A stretch of 64,000 bases of DNA from contig JAQGDQ010000307.1 of the NCBI GenBank assembly GCA_030141605.1, positions 210,845-274,844 on the forward strand. The letters are read 5' to 3'. Shown here piece by piece: positions 1 to 11,554 of the stretch (positions within the stretch are counted from its first letter, which is position 1; each line of letters starts with the position of its first letter). The notes beneath the pieces are model-generated. The model saw nothing but the letters and a program-made list of their open reading frames with translations, ran no database searches and was not told the DNA's origin. The translations under genes were made by a program, and so were the position numbers. This stretch comes from Tubiluchus corallicola. Lineage: Eukaryota > Priapulida > Priapulimorpha > Priapulimorphida > Tubiluchidae.

Positions 1-1660
1 GCACTATAATGATGTGGCATAAAGGTAACGACGACTGTACATCGACAGCAGGTCTACGTCACGTGTAATAAATTTAAATTAAGCTACGAAATAGTGCCTT
101 TCATTGTCATTCATTATTAATGTCTTCATTTTCAAGTCTCAAAATATTAATTTTACCATACTACAGAGTCAGTAGAAGAAATTTTGTATTTAGCTTCTTT
201 CAGTACAGTTCAGCACTGTGAATTACCATGTTCAGTGTGCTTCATAAATGTTACATCATTTGCAAATTAACTGTCTTACACGGTGATCTTGTTTCCAATT
301 CCTATAACGGTCATAACCCAATAAAAACTGTTATAGTGGCTAAATTTTACAGGTGCGTAATTCACACTCTATGAAGCGTATTGATTTGAATTTCTAACAC
401 GGCATGTAGTTGATCTGAAAAGCCGCGACTGCTTATATCCGGTGCGTGTTATTACAATTAGACAAACTGTTTTCTTCACCTTATAGTTTTTAAGTCTTGT
501 CACACTTTGTTTGGAATTTTTCAAATGAGATTATTAATTATCAGTCTCAAACTTTCCAAGTTAGTACTCATTTTTTTCACAACGCTGCTTATTTAGGTAC
601 GCCCCTCGGAGTTCTAGCTGAGTACTTCCGTTAACTGTGGCTAAATAACTGTGCAGTTTGAAAGGTTGTTCAACCTATGGTGCGACATAAATTATAATGT
701 TTGAAGAACAGAAATAGACAGTGATTATTCATGAAAAAATAAGATCCGTAAGTTAATACTCAATTGTCAAAATTAAATAATTTTGACTTTCCAGGTTTCG
801 TAAAGCATTACGCATAGCTCTAGTACGACTGAGAAAATAAAGCTTTGTAGCCTAGCTAGGTAACATAATACAAAAATGGCCAGTTATCATACTAATGCTA
901 TGTATGTTATATTTTATCTATGTCATAAACAATACAGGTTGCAGTCAAAAAGTAGAAAATATTGAAATTACATGCTAGAATGGCCTCATTAGCTCAGAAT
1001 CGGTTGGATAGGTGACCTGTAAAGTAATATTATGTACACTTCCAGAGCCCAAGTTTGTCTATTTTAGGCTTTTCGTTTCCTTGGATTTTTTGTTTGCAAT
1101 TTTAAATTTCAAATAAAGCCGCCAAATTTGTCAATACAGCTAATACCTAAATAGCCTATACAGGCGATATGTTTTCCATAACCTGCTTAACTGACCCTTC
1201 AATATTACAGGATGTTGTTCCTTTCCAGTCGAGTTTCTTTTTACTACTGTCATTTTAGTGTAAAAAGCAGACATTTTGGCACAGCATTTATTCATTGCTA
1301 AAGCATTTTAACTATCATACACAGCTCGCTTAACAGGATTTAGAAACAACAAATAATCTCAGTAAAGTACTCGTCATTATTTTGCGTTATGGGTGTTTGC
1401 AATGTATAAAATTGTGTTTGGTCATCAAAATCTCAATACCAAACAAATCAGTTGTCCACATGTCGAATAGGTAAATTGTGAAGAGTTGATGAATGCCATA
1501 GTGTCGTTAATCTGGGAATCTGCATTTGTGTATCTGTCTGGTTATGTCTACATGGGTCTTTGTGCGTCTAGACAGTATGGACGTGTAGTCTTAAAACCAG
1601 TACAACTGAGTATAATCTTGAAATAAACAGATTATGTAATAATAAAACAAGTGTACTTAC
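1..1660. other. Non-coding stretch at left edge; no gene recognised
   Basis: AT-rich sequence with no long open frame on either strand. The remaining exons of the class C receptor on the minus strand should lie in this direction, but I could not recognise a cysteine-rich or seven-helix exon here. They are either small and missed or beyond the left edge. A short tRNA-like stretch near 982-1025 (motif TTAGCTCAG) may be a worn SINE head; no convincing B box follows it. Confidence 0.5.
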
Positions 1661-3082
1661 ATGTTGGATTCCAGTTACTCCTAAACCAAAGTTCTGATAA
1701 TTGAAGATGCTGTACCAACCAAACACTTTGTGATTGTCATCAAATTCAAAAGCACTACCGTCATAGTTAAACGCAGCTTGCTTGATACCCTTAAAAATCA
1801 ATGTGTTTCTGTTTGGATGATTTCTTAGGCCATAGCACATGTCAGGTGTCTGGCATGTACGGTTATGGGCTGCAGTTACACCGTGAATAATGGCATCAAA
1901 AGCCTGAATTGTCAGTGTTGAAATCGGATGGGGTTGGAACACGCTGGCTAGGGTTTTATTTGAAGAACACGTAACACCATAAAGACGCGGATGGTCTGGT
2001 AGGTCACATCGAAATTGATCCATCCAGTATCTGGCAAACCATGGATTGCGTTTGTTTGTCTCTGGTTTCAAGGATTGAAAGTATGTGTTGAATGCCGGAA
2101 TGCCTATGGTTTCTGTCCTCACAATAATAGCACCTAGAGCAAGCTGCAGTTCTGGCCTAAGTCCTGAAACCCAGACTTCTGGGCCAATCCATGTAAAAAG
2201 CCCAACTGCATCATTGCGTTCAGCAGCTTGAAGAAACGGACGAGCAAAGTTGACATTAGTGATGATGACAACAGCTCTTGCATTTGTGTAGTTTTTCAGT
2301 TCACGAATAATGTGGTAAATTTGTGTGCGACTAGCGATGAGTGGAAACTCCTGCGTTGTTGCAATGCAGATGTCGTTCTCGATTGCTTTTTTCTGGAATA
2401 AGCGATATCCTGTCCTACCAAATGTATTGTTTGTGTACACAACGGACACGTACTTGAATCCGATGTGGTCTATCAATGATATGAAAACATTTATGAGATC
2501 ATGGTCAGTTGGAGCTGCACTTAGAAGATATGGCAGCTCATCCCTCCTGTCACCCAGATCTTCGCCATAAGTTGGACTAACCTGAGGCTTCTGAACATTC
2601 CTTCCAATGGCCTCAGAAGCATCACCATGAAGAGCACCCACATATGCAACAGCATTGTTTGGCAAAATTTGCGCATATTTTCCGAAACGAAGTGTGCAAG
2701 TTTCGAAATTTACCACCTCATAAACAGCTTTCTGTGTGCTGAAACAGTTATCGAATATTATTGTTCCGATGTCAACGTCAGCCAGTTCTCGTCCAATGTA
2801 AGGATACCGCTGCTTCACCGTGTCCAATGCATAGAGGAAGGATTCTACTGCCTGGAGACCCACCTCGCTTTGTAAGTCACCGCAAGTAAATGGAGTCAAA
2901 CCAGATCCTTGGATGGAGAACACCGCGGGAATGACGAGATCATTGGAGTACACCTCCACGTGAGGATCTTTGTAGTCCAGTTTGGCTTCACATAAAGGAT
3001 AGATTGGAAATTGCGCTGATTGACAGTTTGCACCACAGATAAGAGCTAGAAGCAGGAAAACTAATTTCACTTCTCTAGTCAT
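1661..3082 (-). CDS. Class C GPCR (metabotropic-glutamate-like) ligand-binding domain exon, partial
   Basis: A single open exon of 474 codons encodes a signal peptide (basic MTREVK followed by a hydrophobic run ending ICGANC) and a full periplasmic-binding-protein-like ANF_receptor/Venus-flytrap domain. Recognisable mGluR-type stretches are LVIPAVFSIQG near the N-terminus, CGDLQSEVGLQAVESFLYAL, DIGTIIFDNC and GFKYVSVVYTNNTFGRTG. Sequons NNT, NYT, NKT and NRT suggest N-glycosylation of an extracellular domain. The exon ends after a His codon at a donor GTAAGT (minus strand, 1660-1655), so the cysteine-rich and 7TM exons are missing from this model. An in-frame Met lies 15 bases upstream (3097), and a possible acceptor TTTTACAG ends at 3113, so the 5' UTR may be spliced. 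I chose the Met at 3082 because it gives a standard signal peptide. The ligand cannot be named. Class C membership is well supported; mGluR versus another class C subfamily is not settled. Confidence 0.85.
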
Positions 3083-3488
3083 GTTGTATGGGGACATCCA
3101 TTGGGAAACAACCTGTAAAATTAATTTTTGGATCACGTCAAATACAATAACAGACACCGAAGCAAATTTTACCCTTGTTCAAAAGATTGAATGTGATATA
3201 TGTAAGTAAGTTTATTAAAACAAACACATTACAGTTGAAATACTAAATGACTGTATTTGTATAAAATTACAAATAGTAAAAAAAACAGAATTAAAATTAA
3301 AATACCACAAAGATTTGCTAAACAATATTAATTTTCCACGTATTTTATATAGAAATATATGTTTAAAATAAAAGAATCACATACCCAGAGAAAAACATGA
3401 GCTATGCACGTCAACCGTTAAAAAATGTAACTAAATTTTCCAAAACGTTTAATTTGATTTTCTGTGGTCTTGACATTTAATAATCTAA

Positions 3489-3780
3489 TTAAATATTGTA
3501 AAGGCGACGAATAATGTCAGTTCTACATTTTTCTTCAATATATTTTTCTTTATTTCTAGTCGATCTTAAAGCTGTTTGTTCTCTTGTTGGTGAAATGAAT
3601 TTGCTATGTTTAGGATATTTTAATTTGGTTCCCAATTTTAAACACGAATTAGTTCGCCCTTCTTGCAGTAATTCTAATTTTAAATCAGCAAGCGCATTTT
3701 GATGCGTTCTAAAATTATTATTTTGCATACCTATACCTTTTATACGCTCTTACAGTGGTATTATCAAAACTTGCACGTTG
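3489..3780 (-). pseudogene. Decayed or partial protein-coding stretch, family unknown
   Basis: The minus-strand frame ending at TAA (3489-3491) reads like real protein, basic and low in the AT-driven residues seen in shadow frames: KGIGMQNNNFRTHQNALADL, LELLQEGRTNSCLKLGTKL, then LRSTRNKEKYIEEKCRTDII. Going upstream, the same frame continues past one in-frame TAA (about 3744) into NLQFNVQVLIIPL and then meets another stop. A possible acceptor (TAATTTTAG) at about 3709 would instead make it a short last exon. A minus-strand AATAAA occurs at 3211-3216, with CTTA repeats just after it. I do not recognise the family. It may be a terminal exon, a processed pseudogene or the end of a transposon ORF. 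Confidence 0.3.
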
Positions 3781-4010
3781 AATTGTAAATTCAACAATTA
3801 TTTGCTTGAGACTTGATTAATTAGGAAAATTGTTTTTTTCTTAATTCTCTCATTCATTTCTTTTTAATTTTTTAATAATTTTTTGTAATAGACAAACAAT
3901 TTTAACTTTTGGATAAACCTACATATTATCCAATATCCCTTTTAAAGTTTGGAACTAAATTCATCTGAAAAGAAGGAAATGCGAATTACTGAGATTGACT
4001 TTACCATAAC

Positions 4011-4090
4011 GGGCTGGGTGGTGCATGCTTGTAATTCAAAGGTTCTTTGTTCAAAGTCAGGATCGGTCCTCTGACTTCCTCTTAAGAGCT
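4011..4090 (+). repeat. tRNA-derived SINE fragment
   Basis: Starts GGGCTGGGTGGTGCATGC and carries a B-box-like TTGTTCAAAGTC about 40 bases later, the internal pol III promoter layout of a tRNA-derived SINE. No cloverleaf can be folded, so this is not a functional tRNA gene. Confidence 0.4.
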
Positions 4091-4243
4091 TCACTTTATA
4101 ATTAATTCTGTATTTAAATCAAACACGTCACTTTGTAGTTTCACACAGTCTGAAACCATTGGATTAGTTACTAGAAGAACGCGTTTTATCCATTTTATTT
4201 TTTCTGTCGTATGCTTTCTTCAATATTGCCAAGCAGCACAACC

Positions 4244-4271
4244 CACACACGCACCCATACACACACACACA

Positions 4272-4337
<66 letters not shown>
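4244..4337. repeat. (CA)n microsatellite
   Basis: Nearly uninterrupted CA dinucleotides over about 90 bases, followed by a short AT run at 4352-4372. The Val/Cys ORF read across it on the minus strand is an artefact of the repeat. Confidence 0.97.
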
Positions 4338-4339
<2 letters not shown>

Positions 4340-5212
4340 CACGCATGAATGGTATATTATATATATATATATCCACATTCAATACTCAATTACTTATTAA
4401 CTTGTCAGCATTTATGTGCGTGAAATTTGCATATAAATTTAAAAGTTCATACTTTTCAAAATTGTTATAGTCGCAGCCAAGCACTGTGATTTCAAGCTAC
4501 GCATTTCCCATTTATTGCAGTGTTACAATGAAGGGCATAACCTTACCTATTCACCTTAGGAAATCAGAGCTAATCTATAATTCAAGATATAATTATTTTG
4601 TTAATAAAACGTATAACGTATGTATTGTTATGCATATGGACGTAAGATTCAATGGATGTCAAACGAAACGTGAAGATTTTTCGTGAACTCTCGAATTTGC
4701 TCTCACTTTTAATCTGCTAAATAGTAATCCTAGCATAATGGTTTATTGCACATTTTATTGACTCGTCTGTGAATCTGCTCTGTTACTCGTAGAGAAAACT
4801 TGTTTCAAATAAATCTAGTGTGTGTACGTTCACTTTTTACCCTCATTTGATCACACTTTAAACATAAATTAAACGAAGTTTGACAAGAGTTTGTTTGATT
4901 CAGTATCTGTATTTACAGCTACCTCATGTATGGGTTAAGCCTCCTGGGAGTTGTTTTATCTATTGACAAACCTATTATGTAATTTCAACTATTATTAGTG
5001 TTAGTTATTGTAGCCAAATTCTGTTGCACGTTACCTTTCTTTGCACAATAAGTACGAAAACATTTCTTGTCAAATTCATAACAAGAACGCATACAAAAGT
5101 TCTGACATACATATTGTAAAAAATAAAAACAAACGAAGTGAGATGAAATATTAGGGTAAATTTACAGGAAAAAATCAACTATATACATTCATAAAGTAAA
5201 GTGAAATTAAGA

Positions 5213-5645
5213 AAAAGCATAATAAAATAATATTGCATTTTGCAATAATTATGTTGCAGTTTAGCTGTTCGTTTCACAAAAATGCAAACTTTGGTTTTAT
5301 ATGAATTTACAGGTTCACTTCGTATCATTTTTTGTTCGCATCACTGCTGCTAAATGTAATACTGATCGAAGCTTTCCACTTCGGATTCTTCAATGCTGTA
5401 ATTTTATGTTATTTTTTAGAATGTTGAAGTTACCTAAGATGGTGTGAATGTAGTCGCTATTCCAGCATAAAGGCAACATGTAAAAATTAGTAAAACGCAC
5501 TGTACTAAATACAAGGCTTTTTGGTTTTCTATAAACACCAAATTTAAACTTACACCCTTTTTGTATTAAATTATTTCTGACGTATCCTGTTTCTATGCTA
5601 AAAAGCATAATAGAATAATATTGCATTTGCCATATGTTACAGTTA
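5213..5645 (+). repeat. Dispersed direct repeat pair, about 45 bp
   Basis: The block AAAAAGCATAATAAAATAAT plus ATTGCATTTTGC near 5213-5262 recurs at about 5597-5640 as AAAAAGCATAATAGAATAAT plus ATTGCATTTGCC, in the same orientation about 385 bp away. Probably two worn copies of one small repeat. Confidence 0.5.
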
Positions 5646-6592
5646 CATTCTTTTCATTTAAATTGAAAGGCTGGCTTTATAAAAATTAACAATTAAATTC
5701 CGCTTTTACAAAACGATTTAACAGATTCAATTGTGTTTGTAAGTCTTCTTGGAGTTAACTCGATAAAACCAGCAAGCAAACGTAGTTTTTCAGTAAGAAT
5801 TGCCCAAGTCATTTCCGTCTAAATATTCACCCATTTCACTCTAGTATACAGAGAGAATAACACAAACAAAAAATGATCCTTCCAAACATCTCTAGAGCAT
5901 TTTTACTGCGCGTTTTTCACGAAAAATGTTCAGTGCTTTCGTATACTTGCAACTGTGTGTAAGTCAGTCCTATTATTATTCCACTTTACCAAATCAAACT
6001 TTTTACAGGAATTTTTTGCACTAACAGCAAATGACTATAGCGTGTATTGAACAATCTCATTAGCGCACATAATATGTGATCCACTCGTTATTATTCACAT
6101 GCAGTCAATGCAGTGCCAAAAATCACTCGAACGATGTCAGTGCATCATTAACTACCGCTATATTACTTTCTTACTTGCTCTTCAAACAATACGGTGTGTG
6201 TTCAAATCAAATTAGAGGTTATTAACACGCGTGCCCAGAGTCCAGGCTTTCCTCCTGGACACAAGAGGCACATTCTAATTTTGGTGAACAAACAGAATAG
6301 ATTATTTTTGGGTTAGAGACCTCAGCAGCGTTAGTTTACCTCTGCATTGTCGCACAGGTAACAGGATTACCCCAGTGAAGTCTCGGTTAGCGCATGGAAT
6401 AATGACGTATAAAGATGAGAAGCGGTCATCGTGTATTAACAAACATTACAACGATAATGTCATTATGAAATCAAAATGCGAATTTGTTAAACCATTGCAG
6501 TGATCAACTTCAAAATCCAAAGCGCAAGGATAACACTCGATAGTCATGAAAATGGGTGGCTGGCTGCCTGTTGGACAGGTGAAAGTACGGAC

Positions 6593-6770
6593 GACAGAAG
6601 GGAGAGAGAGGGGGCGGAGTGAGAGAGAGGGGGAGGGGAAAGGGGAGGGCCGCAGAGGTGATTGAGGAGAGATAGAAAGAACAAAAGAAAAAGAAAAAGG
6701 AGAGGGGAAGGAGAGAGACAGAGAAGTAGGAGTAATGGAGAGAGGAGAGAGAGAACGAAAAAAAGATCGA
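6593..6770 (+). repeat. Polypurine (GA-rich) tract
   Basis: About 180 bases of almost pure A/G on the plus strand, mixing GAGAGAGG, GGGGAGGGG and AAAGAAAAAGAAAAAGG units. Such tracts can form triplex DNA. The Ser/Pro/Leu minus-strand ORF over it has no family resemblance and is compositional. Confidence 0.85.
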
Positions 6771-7338
6771 GTGATTAAGTTACTCACTTATACGATCGAG
6801 TTACAACTTCATTATTCATACACGAGCGCAACGACTATTAGGAACGATTTTTGCTCAGTGACTGGGACTATTTTATCATTAGAGACGTCTTTATCTTCCT
6901 GGTTTTGGGGGTCAAAAGTAAGTTCGTCATAACAGAAATTTCACTTCCTACTCTAGTGTAAAACAAAGCATGGCTTGTAAGCAAGAAAGCGAAAGTAGTT
7001 TTACGATTGACAACTTAATGAAGTTATTGATAGCGTAACAGCAGGTATTGCTATTACAGGCTTGATGGGCATTATGTTTCCAAACAAGGCAAGTCTGTCT
7101 GCTCAAGAGGAACTTCTGGAAAGGAGTTCAAAAGACAATACATTAACTACTAGTTATTGTAAAACGGGAAAATTTATCGCTAATTAATATTATTGCACGA
7201 ATTTTCGCGTGTACTAATTTTAGTAATTATTATATTATTATTGAATTAATTGAAGTGATTATTTCACTGCAATTTCTTCCACATGAGAACTCTTTGCTAC
7301 AGACGTGAGATAATAGGATCGTCCTATAGTAAGCACAA

Positions 7339-7466
7339 GGGGCTGCGTGGTCCATCGGTCATGGCGTTGAGCTTGTGATCGATTTATCTCCGGTTCAAAT
7401 CCACGGCCTGTTTTTCACATTTTTTTCTTTCAGTCAAGTTCGTTTTCATAACTTAATAATCGTGGA
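7339..7466 (+). repeat. tRNA-derived SINE, copy 1 of a family
   Basis: The tRNA-like head begins GGGGCTGCGTGGTCC and carries a clear B box GGTTCAAATCC, then CACGGCCTG. The body contains TTTTTCACAT, TTCAGTCAAGTTCG and ACTTAATAATCG. The same body follows a related head at 8855-8990, which supports a real SINE family. Confidence 0.65.
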
Positions 7467-8854
7467 ATCATCCCAAATTTTTAAGATCGGCTACTAATCC
7501 TATTAATTATAAATCTAATAAACGTGTATGCATACTTTCTCAAATACAGTTACAGACTTAGGTATAAGAATGGAATGATTACATGATACGTATATTAAAC
7601 GTATCAATTATTTAGCTTTGGTTAAAATAGACAATTAAAAAAATCGAGTGACCGAAGGATTTTGCTAGTAGCTCTGCTAGGTCCTTGAAAAAAATTGCGT
7701 TAATGTAGACACTGTTTAATCGAAATTTCCATTCTATTGATAAACCTTGAACGCTCTAGCAAACGATTAATAATTAATAAAATTAATGTACAGTTAAATT
7801 AGCGACTTCTCTTAAGTTACATGTACATGTATTTTTGCTGAAAAAAATTGAAAAAATAATTGAAATTGATTTACCTTTCGATAATAATTTTCTTGCGCAT
7901 GACTTTGCCAAAAGCAGCAGCCCTAGTCTACATCAAAGTAAAACGAAAAAGTTTTTCTCAAAGTTTAACAAATCCACACGATTTTGTTTTCGTTAAGCAT
8001 GCGGAAATATTAACTTAATTGCGGAACTACTGCAGCCGCAACACTGAATGCTTTATTCACTGCTATTATTTTCATCGGTGATTAAAAGACGCTCATGTAT
8101 AATCTTACAGACTTTTTCACGGGGAGAAGTTAACACAGACTGCGTTCTGTCCCTGCCACAGTAAAGCGACGCTCTCTGCTCCATTTGCTTCAAGCTTGAG
8201 TTCAGTTGGTTTACTCACGTGGTTCTTTGTTGGTTGTTCAACTATTCCATGAACAAGACTCACAGTTTTGCACGAAAATGTTGCACATAACGAAGGAATT
8301 CATTTATCTGTGTAGTTTTTATATAATAACGATGTATTTTATTTCTTAAGAAACATTAAGCATACAAATTTAGTAACCAGCTCAAGCATCCCTTCAACCC
8401 CTTTCTGCTGTTACAACAATAATGGACACGACGCGATAGCGGTTTTCAGCAAAGCTAACATATCCTGCGTACATAAAAGGGGAACCTGATTGAGATAATT
8501 AGACAATAATACTAATAACTGTACCGGTTTTTGTTGGCAATGTGTAACTGTATCAAAAGCGACAATTTTCATCTTAAAACTTGTTGAAAATTTACACACG
8601 TGGGGTTATAAAGGGCATGAAACCATGAACTTGACAAACATACACTTACATCCAAAAATATAGCTACGCTAATCATATTAATGCTCTTGCAGACAGCTTA
8701 AAATGGCATTTACCTTTTTTACAGCCCAATTAGGCACAGTAATTTCAGGTTGAAAATTTATCAAAATTAAAATTAATATAATTAGTTAGAAAGATATTGG
8801 AAATGTTGAACTTGTCAGCTATAAATGATGAACCCTTTGGCTGTCATAATCACC

Positions 8855-8990
8855 GGGGAGCACAGTAGTCTAGTGGCTTATTGTGTATGCCTTGTAAGCA
8901 GAAGGTCTCTGGTTTGAATCCAGGCTGTTCAAACTTTTTCACATTTCCCGTCTTTCAAGTTCGATGTCAAAATTTAATTAATCGTAGATT
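8855..8990 (+). repeat. tRNA-derived SINE, copy 2 of the same family
   Basis: The head GGGGAGCACAGTAGTCTAGT gives an A-box-like region; the B box is GGTTTGAATCC. The body (TTTTTCACATTTCCCG, CTTTCAAGTTCG, TTTAATTAATCG) aligns with copy 1 at 7411-7466. The head differs more than the body between copies, as expected for old copies. Confidence 0.65.
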
Positions 8991-10109
8991 TGCACCATCA
9001 TCAACACATGAATTATCTAAATGTTTTTTTACAAAATGTATTACTGATTTAAAACACGAACGTGTTAAATTTCATCATTTTTGACGATTTTTTATTCATT
9101 TGCTACAAATTAAATAGATAAAAAAATTATTTTTCTAACACTATCATAATTTAAACTTGAGTTTTCATTGACAAGCTGTTACAATACAAATCTGTTACTT
9201 TATATGGGCCAACATATAAAGCGAAATTATTACATAATTTAAAAAGAACAGTAACTCAGCTACAGTGTTAAATAATCAAACTACCTATAACTTAACCAAA
9301 AAAATCATAAGAAATTATAGCGTGACTATTTGTCTTTCTCATAGTTTCCTATCTATTATCGTAAAGAATATAGTGTGCTTTATACAGTGTAATTAATAGA
9401 TTACAGTGATAACATAATTTTTTGGAATAATCAATGATACAATAGGTCCATACAAGCATTAAAAACTGTCATACTTTTAAAGTTCAAAGACAAAAGTTCA
9501 CTAGAACCAATATACTATGTTTTACAAAGAGCTGTGAAACGAGGCCATTATAACATTATTAAAAAGCATCGAACCTTGCAAATGACTTCCTATTTGCAGA
9601 GTTTTCAAAAGTCTCTAAATATATAATTTTGCAATTTACATGTTACGTTCGTTACTGACACTGCCCAACAGGAACCATTCACCTTCACAGTTATTCCTTA
9701 CTATCTGACTAGTAAAAGACTGAAAATTTAATGTATACACTAGAAGTTTTTCTTATTGTAATTATTTGGCCCATTCTAGTCACCTGGCATCAAAGACTGG
9801 AATGTTTTGTTTGAATGGCAAGATTAGTTCCAAGCTCCATAACATAGCTGAAACATTCTAGAAGATTCATATAACAGTTTATAACTTATCAAATTTTAAA
9901 GAATTAATAGTTTTACAAGGTTAAATTTAGTAACAAACAAATTTTGATGTTTTGCTGAATCTGCTTGTGCACCAACTACAATTTCTTACACTGGCCTGAA
10001 TTCTTAAAAAATATGCAATAGTGAAATAGTTGATCAGTTGAGTATCAATGACCTGAGTCAAATGAAGACGTGATAAACTGTGCTAAAAAGTGGGAAGGAA
10101 ACATGCATA

Positions 10110-11010
10110 GACTGTTTAAGCTTGAAAATGTGTGAAAGTCATTAGTCAGGACACACTTGAAGCCATGTGTGAAAATGCCAGTTGTGTGGAAAGATGAGCA
10201 AAAGTGTTTGTGGGAGCTGTGTGAACTGAAGTCATCTGAACACCTTATGAAAACATCTTAAGTGGCTTAAAGGAAAACTGGATGATTGTTTAGACTCAAT
10301 CTCATCTTAATTTACTGTCCAATATATATGTTTTCTTGCCTATAAAAGTTAACAATTGTTCCTTATATTTGAATAATTAGCTTAGAAAGTTAATTAACGG
10401 CAACAGAACACAGCTATTGCTTACGTCAGAAACTAACCACAGTTTGTGCAATGGCAGGCGTCTTCCCTTGAGCGTCAAGCAAATTTGCATAGGTGTTACA
10501 GTATTGTTTAAACGCATGATGTCACGAAAAATGGGTTTTACATCATATGACGTCTGAAACTAACACAGCGGTTCATGATCATGGTAATCACGGTACCGTC
10601 TTCTATATGTCGGCCACGCGCACGTGACAAAAAGGCGCCGCTGCCAATCTTAGTGGATTCACTGAGCCGTGCGTAGCTTTGAAAGTTTAACGAAATTTAA
10701 GTATCCGAGGTAATTATTATTTAATCTAAGCTTTGATTTAAAAGAAACTATTGTAATTTTCAATATTTTAGAGCATTCTTTATTCTGAACTCGTGTTTAC
10801 ACAATCATCCGGTTTTCTTTTAAAAACTAGTAAAGATTCTCGAACCCATTTGAAGAGTGACGATATATTTGGATATGTTTGAAACAAATTGAAGAAATGG
10901 GAAAATATTGGGAGATGTGTGAAATGAGGATGTGAGTGAAGCCATGTGAAGACATTAAAGTGTCAGAAAGTGGGTGAAGCTGTCTGAAGATGTATGAAAA
11001 TATCCCCAAA
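10110..11010 (+). repeat. Degenerate GTGTGAA-rich blocks
   Basis: Two blocks (10110-10260 and 10830-11010) are full of variants of TGTGTGAA and GAAGATGTG, and both contain GAAGCCATGTG. They look like a heavily diverged short-period tandem repeat split by unrelated sequence. Confidence 0.35.
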
Positions 11011-11394
11011 GTGAATATTCTGAAAGGTTTTAATATAAGTTTTTCCTGTAAGCCAATCAGTATTTGAGTCACTACATTTGTATTTATTGCTAATGCACAT
11101 GTGATCGTAATGTTTTCTTCAAATAAATTATTGTTTAAAACTAAGTGACGTTTATGTTAAACTATATACATACAGAATTTCTACATTGAACTGTGAAGCC
11201 CACAAGAATAACCTGGCAATGCCATCAGACGCATACGTAAAATCTTTCGAAGATGTATGAATTGCGTTTGAATGATATATAATTTGATTAAAAATTGAAA
11301 AAGCAATTTAAAATTTTTCTGGTTCAGGTATTACTCTATTTTCAATCACAATTAGGTTGTTTGTGAGTATAGGCCCTGAACTCATTTAGATAAT

Positions 11395-11400
11395 TTTATT
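11395..11400 (-). promoter_or_regulatory. SLC8B1: Candidate poly(A) signal of NCLX
   Basis: AATAAA on the minus strand about 155 bases past the stop codon of the exchanger gene. The position fits a short 3' UTR; cleavage was not observed. Confidence 0.45.
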
Positions 11401-11554
11401 CTTGGTTTTAAGTCACTTATAGATTATACTTCAAATAATTACTAAGTTCTGTAATAATAATACAGACAAACTCAACATATGCTGAAAATAAGTAGCTGCA
11501 GCAGCTCAATACCGTGAACTAATTCATGAAAACTTTAAATCTTAAACTGCTGTA

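Larger units (their letters stand above)
3113..11554. other. Intergenic region with scattered repeats
   Basis: About 8.4 kb between the receptor exon and the 3' end of NCLX. Contents listed separately: the coding-like remnant at 3489-3780, three tRNA-derived SINEs, a CA microsatellite, a polypurine tract, a dispersed 45-bp direct repeat and degenerate GTGTGAA-rich blocks. A short CpG-richer patch near 10590-10670 (containing CACGTGAC) could be regulatory. No other gene is recognised. Confidence 0.5.

Noticed and set aside
2325-2875. Two plus-strand frames of about 80 codons
   Set aside because: They are antisense shadows of the class C receptor exon.
4164-4382. 72-codon minus frame with a long Cys-Val repeat
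   Set aside because: It is only the (CA)n microsatellite read in frame.
6446-6787. 113-codon minus frame rich in Ser, Pro and Leu
   Set aside because: It lies over the polypurine tract; its composition follows from the repeat and no family motif is present.
7339-8990. Possible functional tRNA genes
   Set aside because: A and B boxes are present, but the acceptor and anticodon stems do not pair properly and both are joined to a common SINE body.
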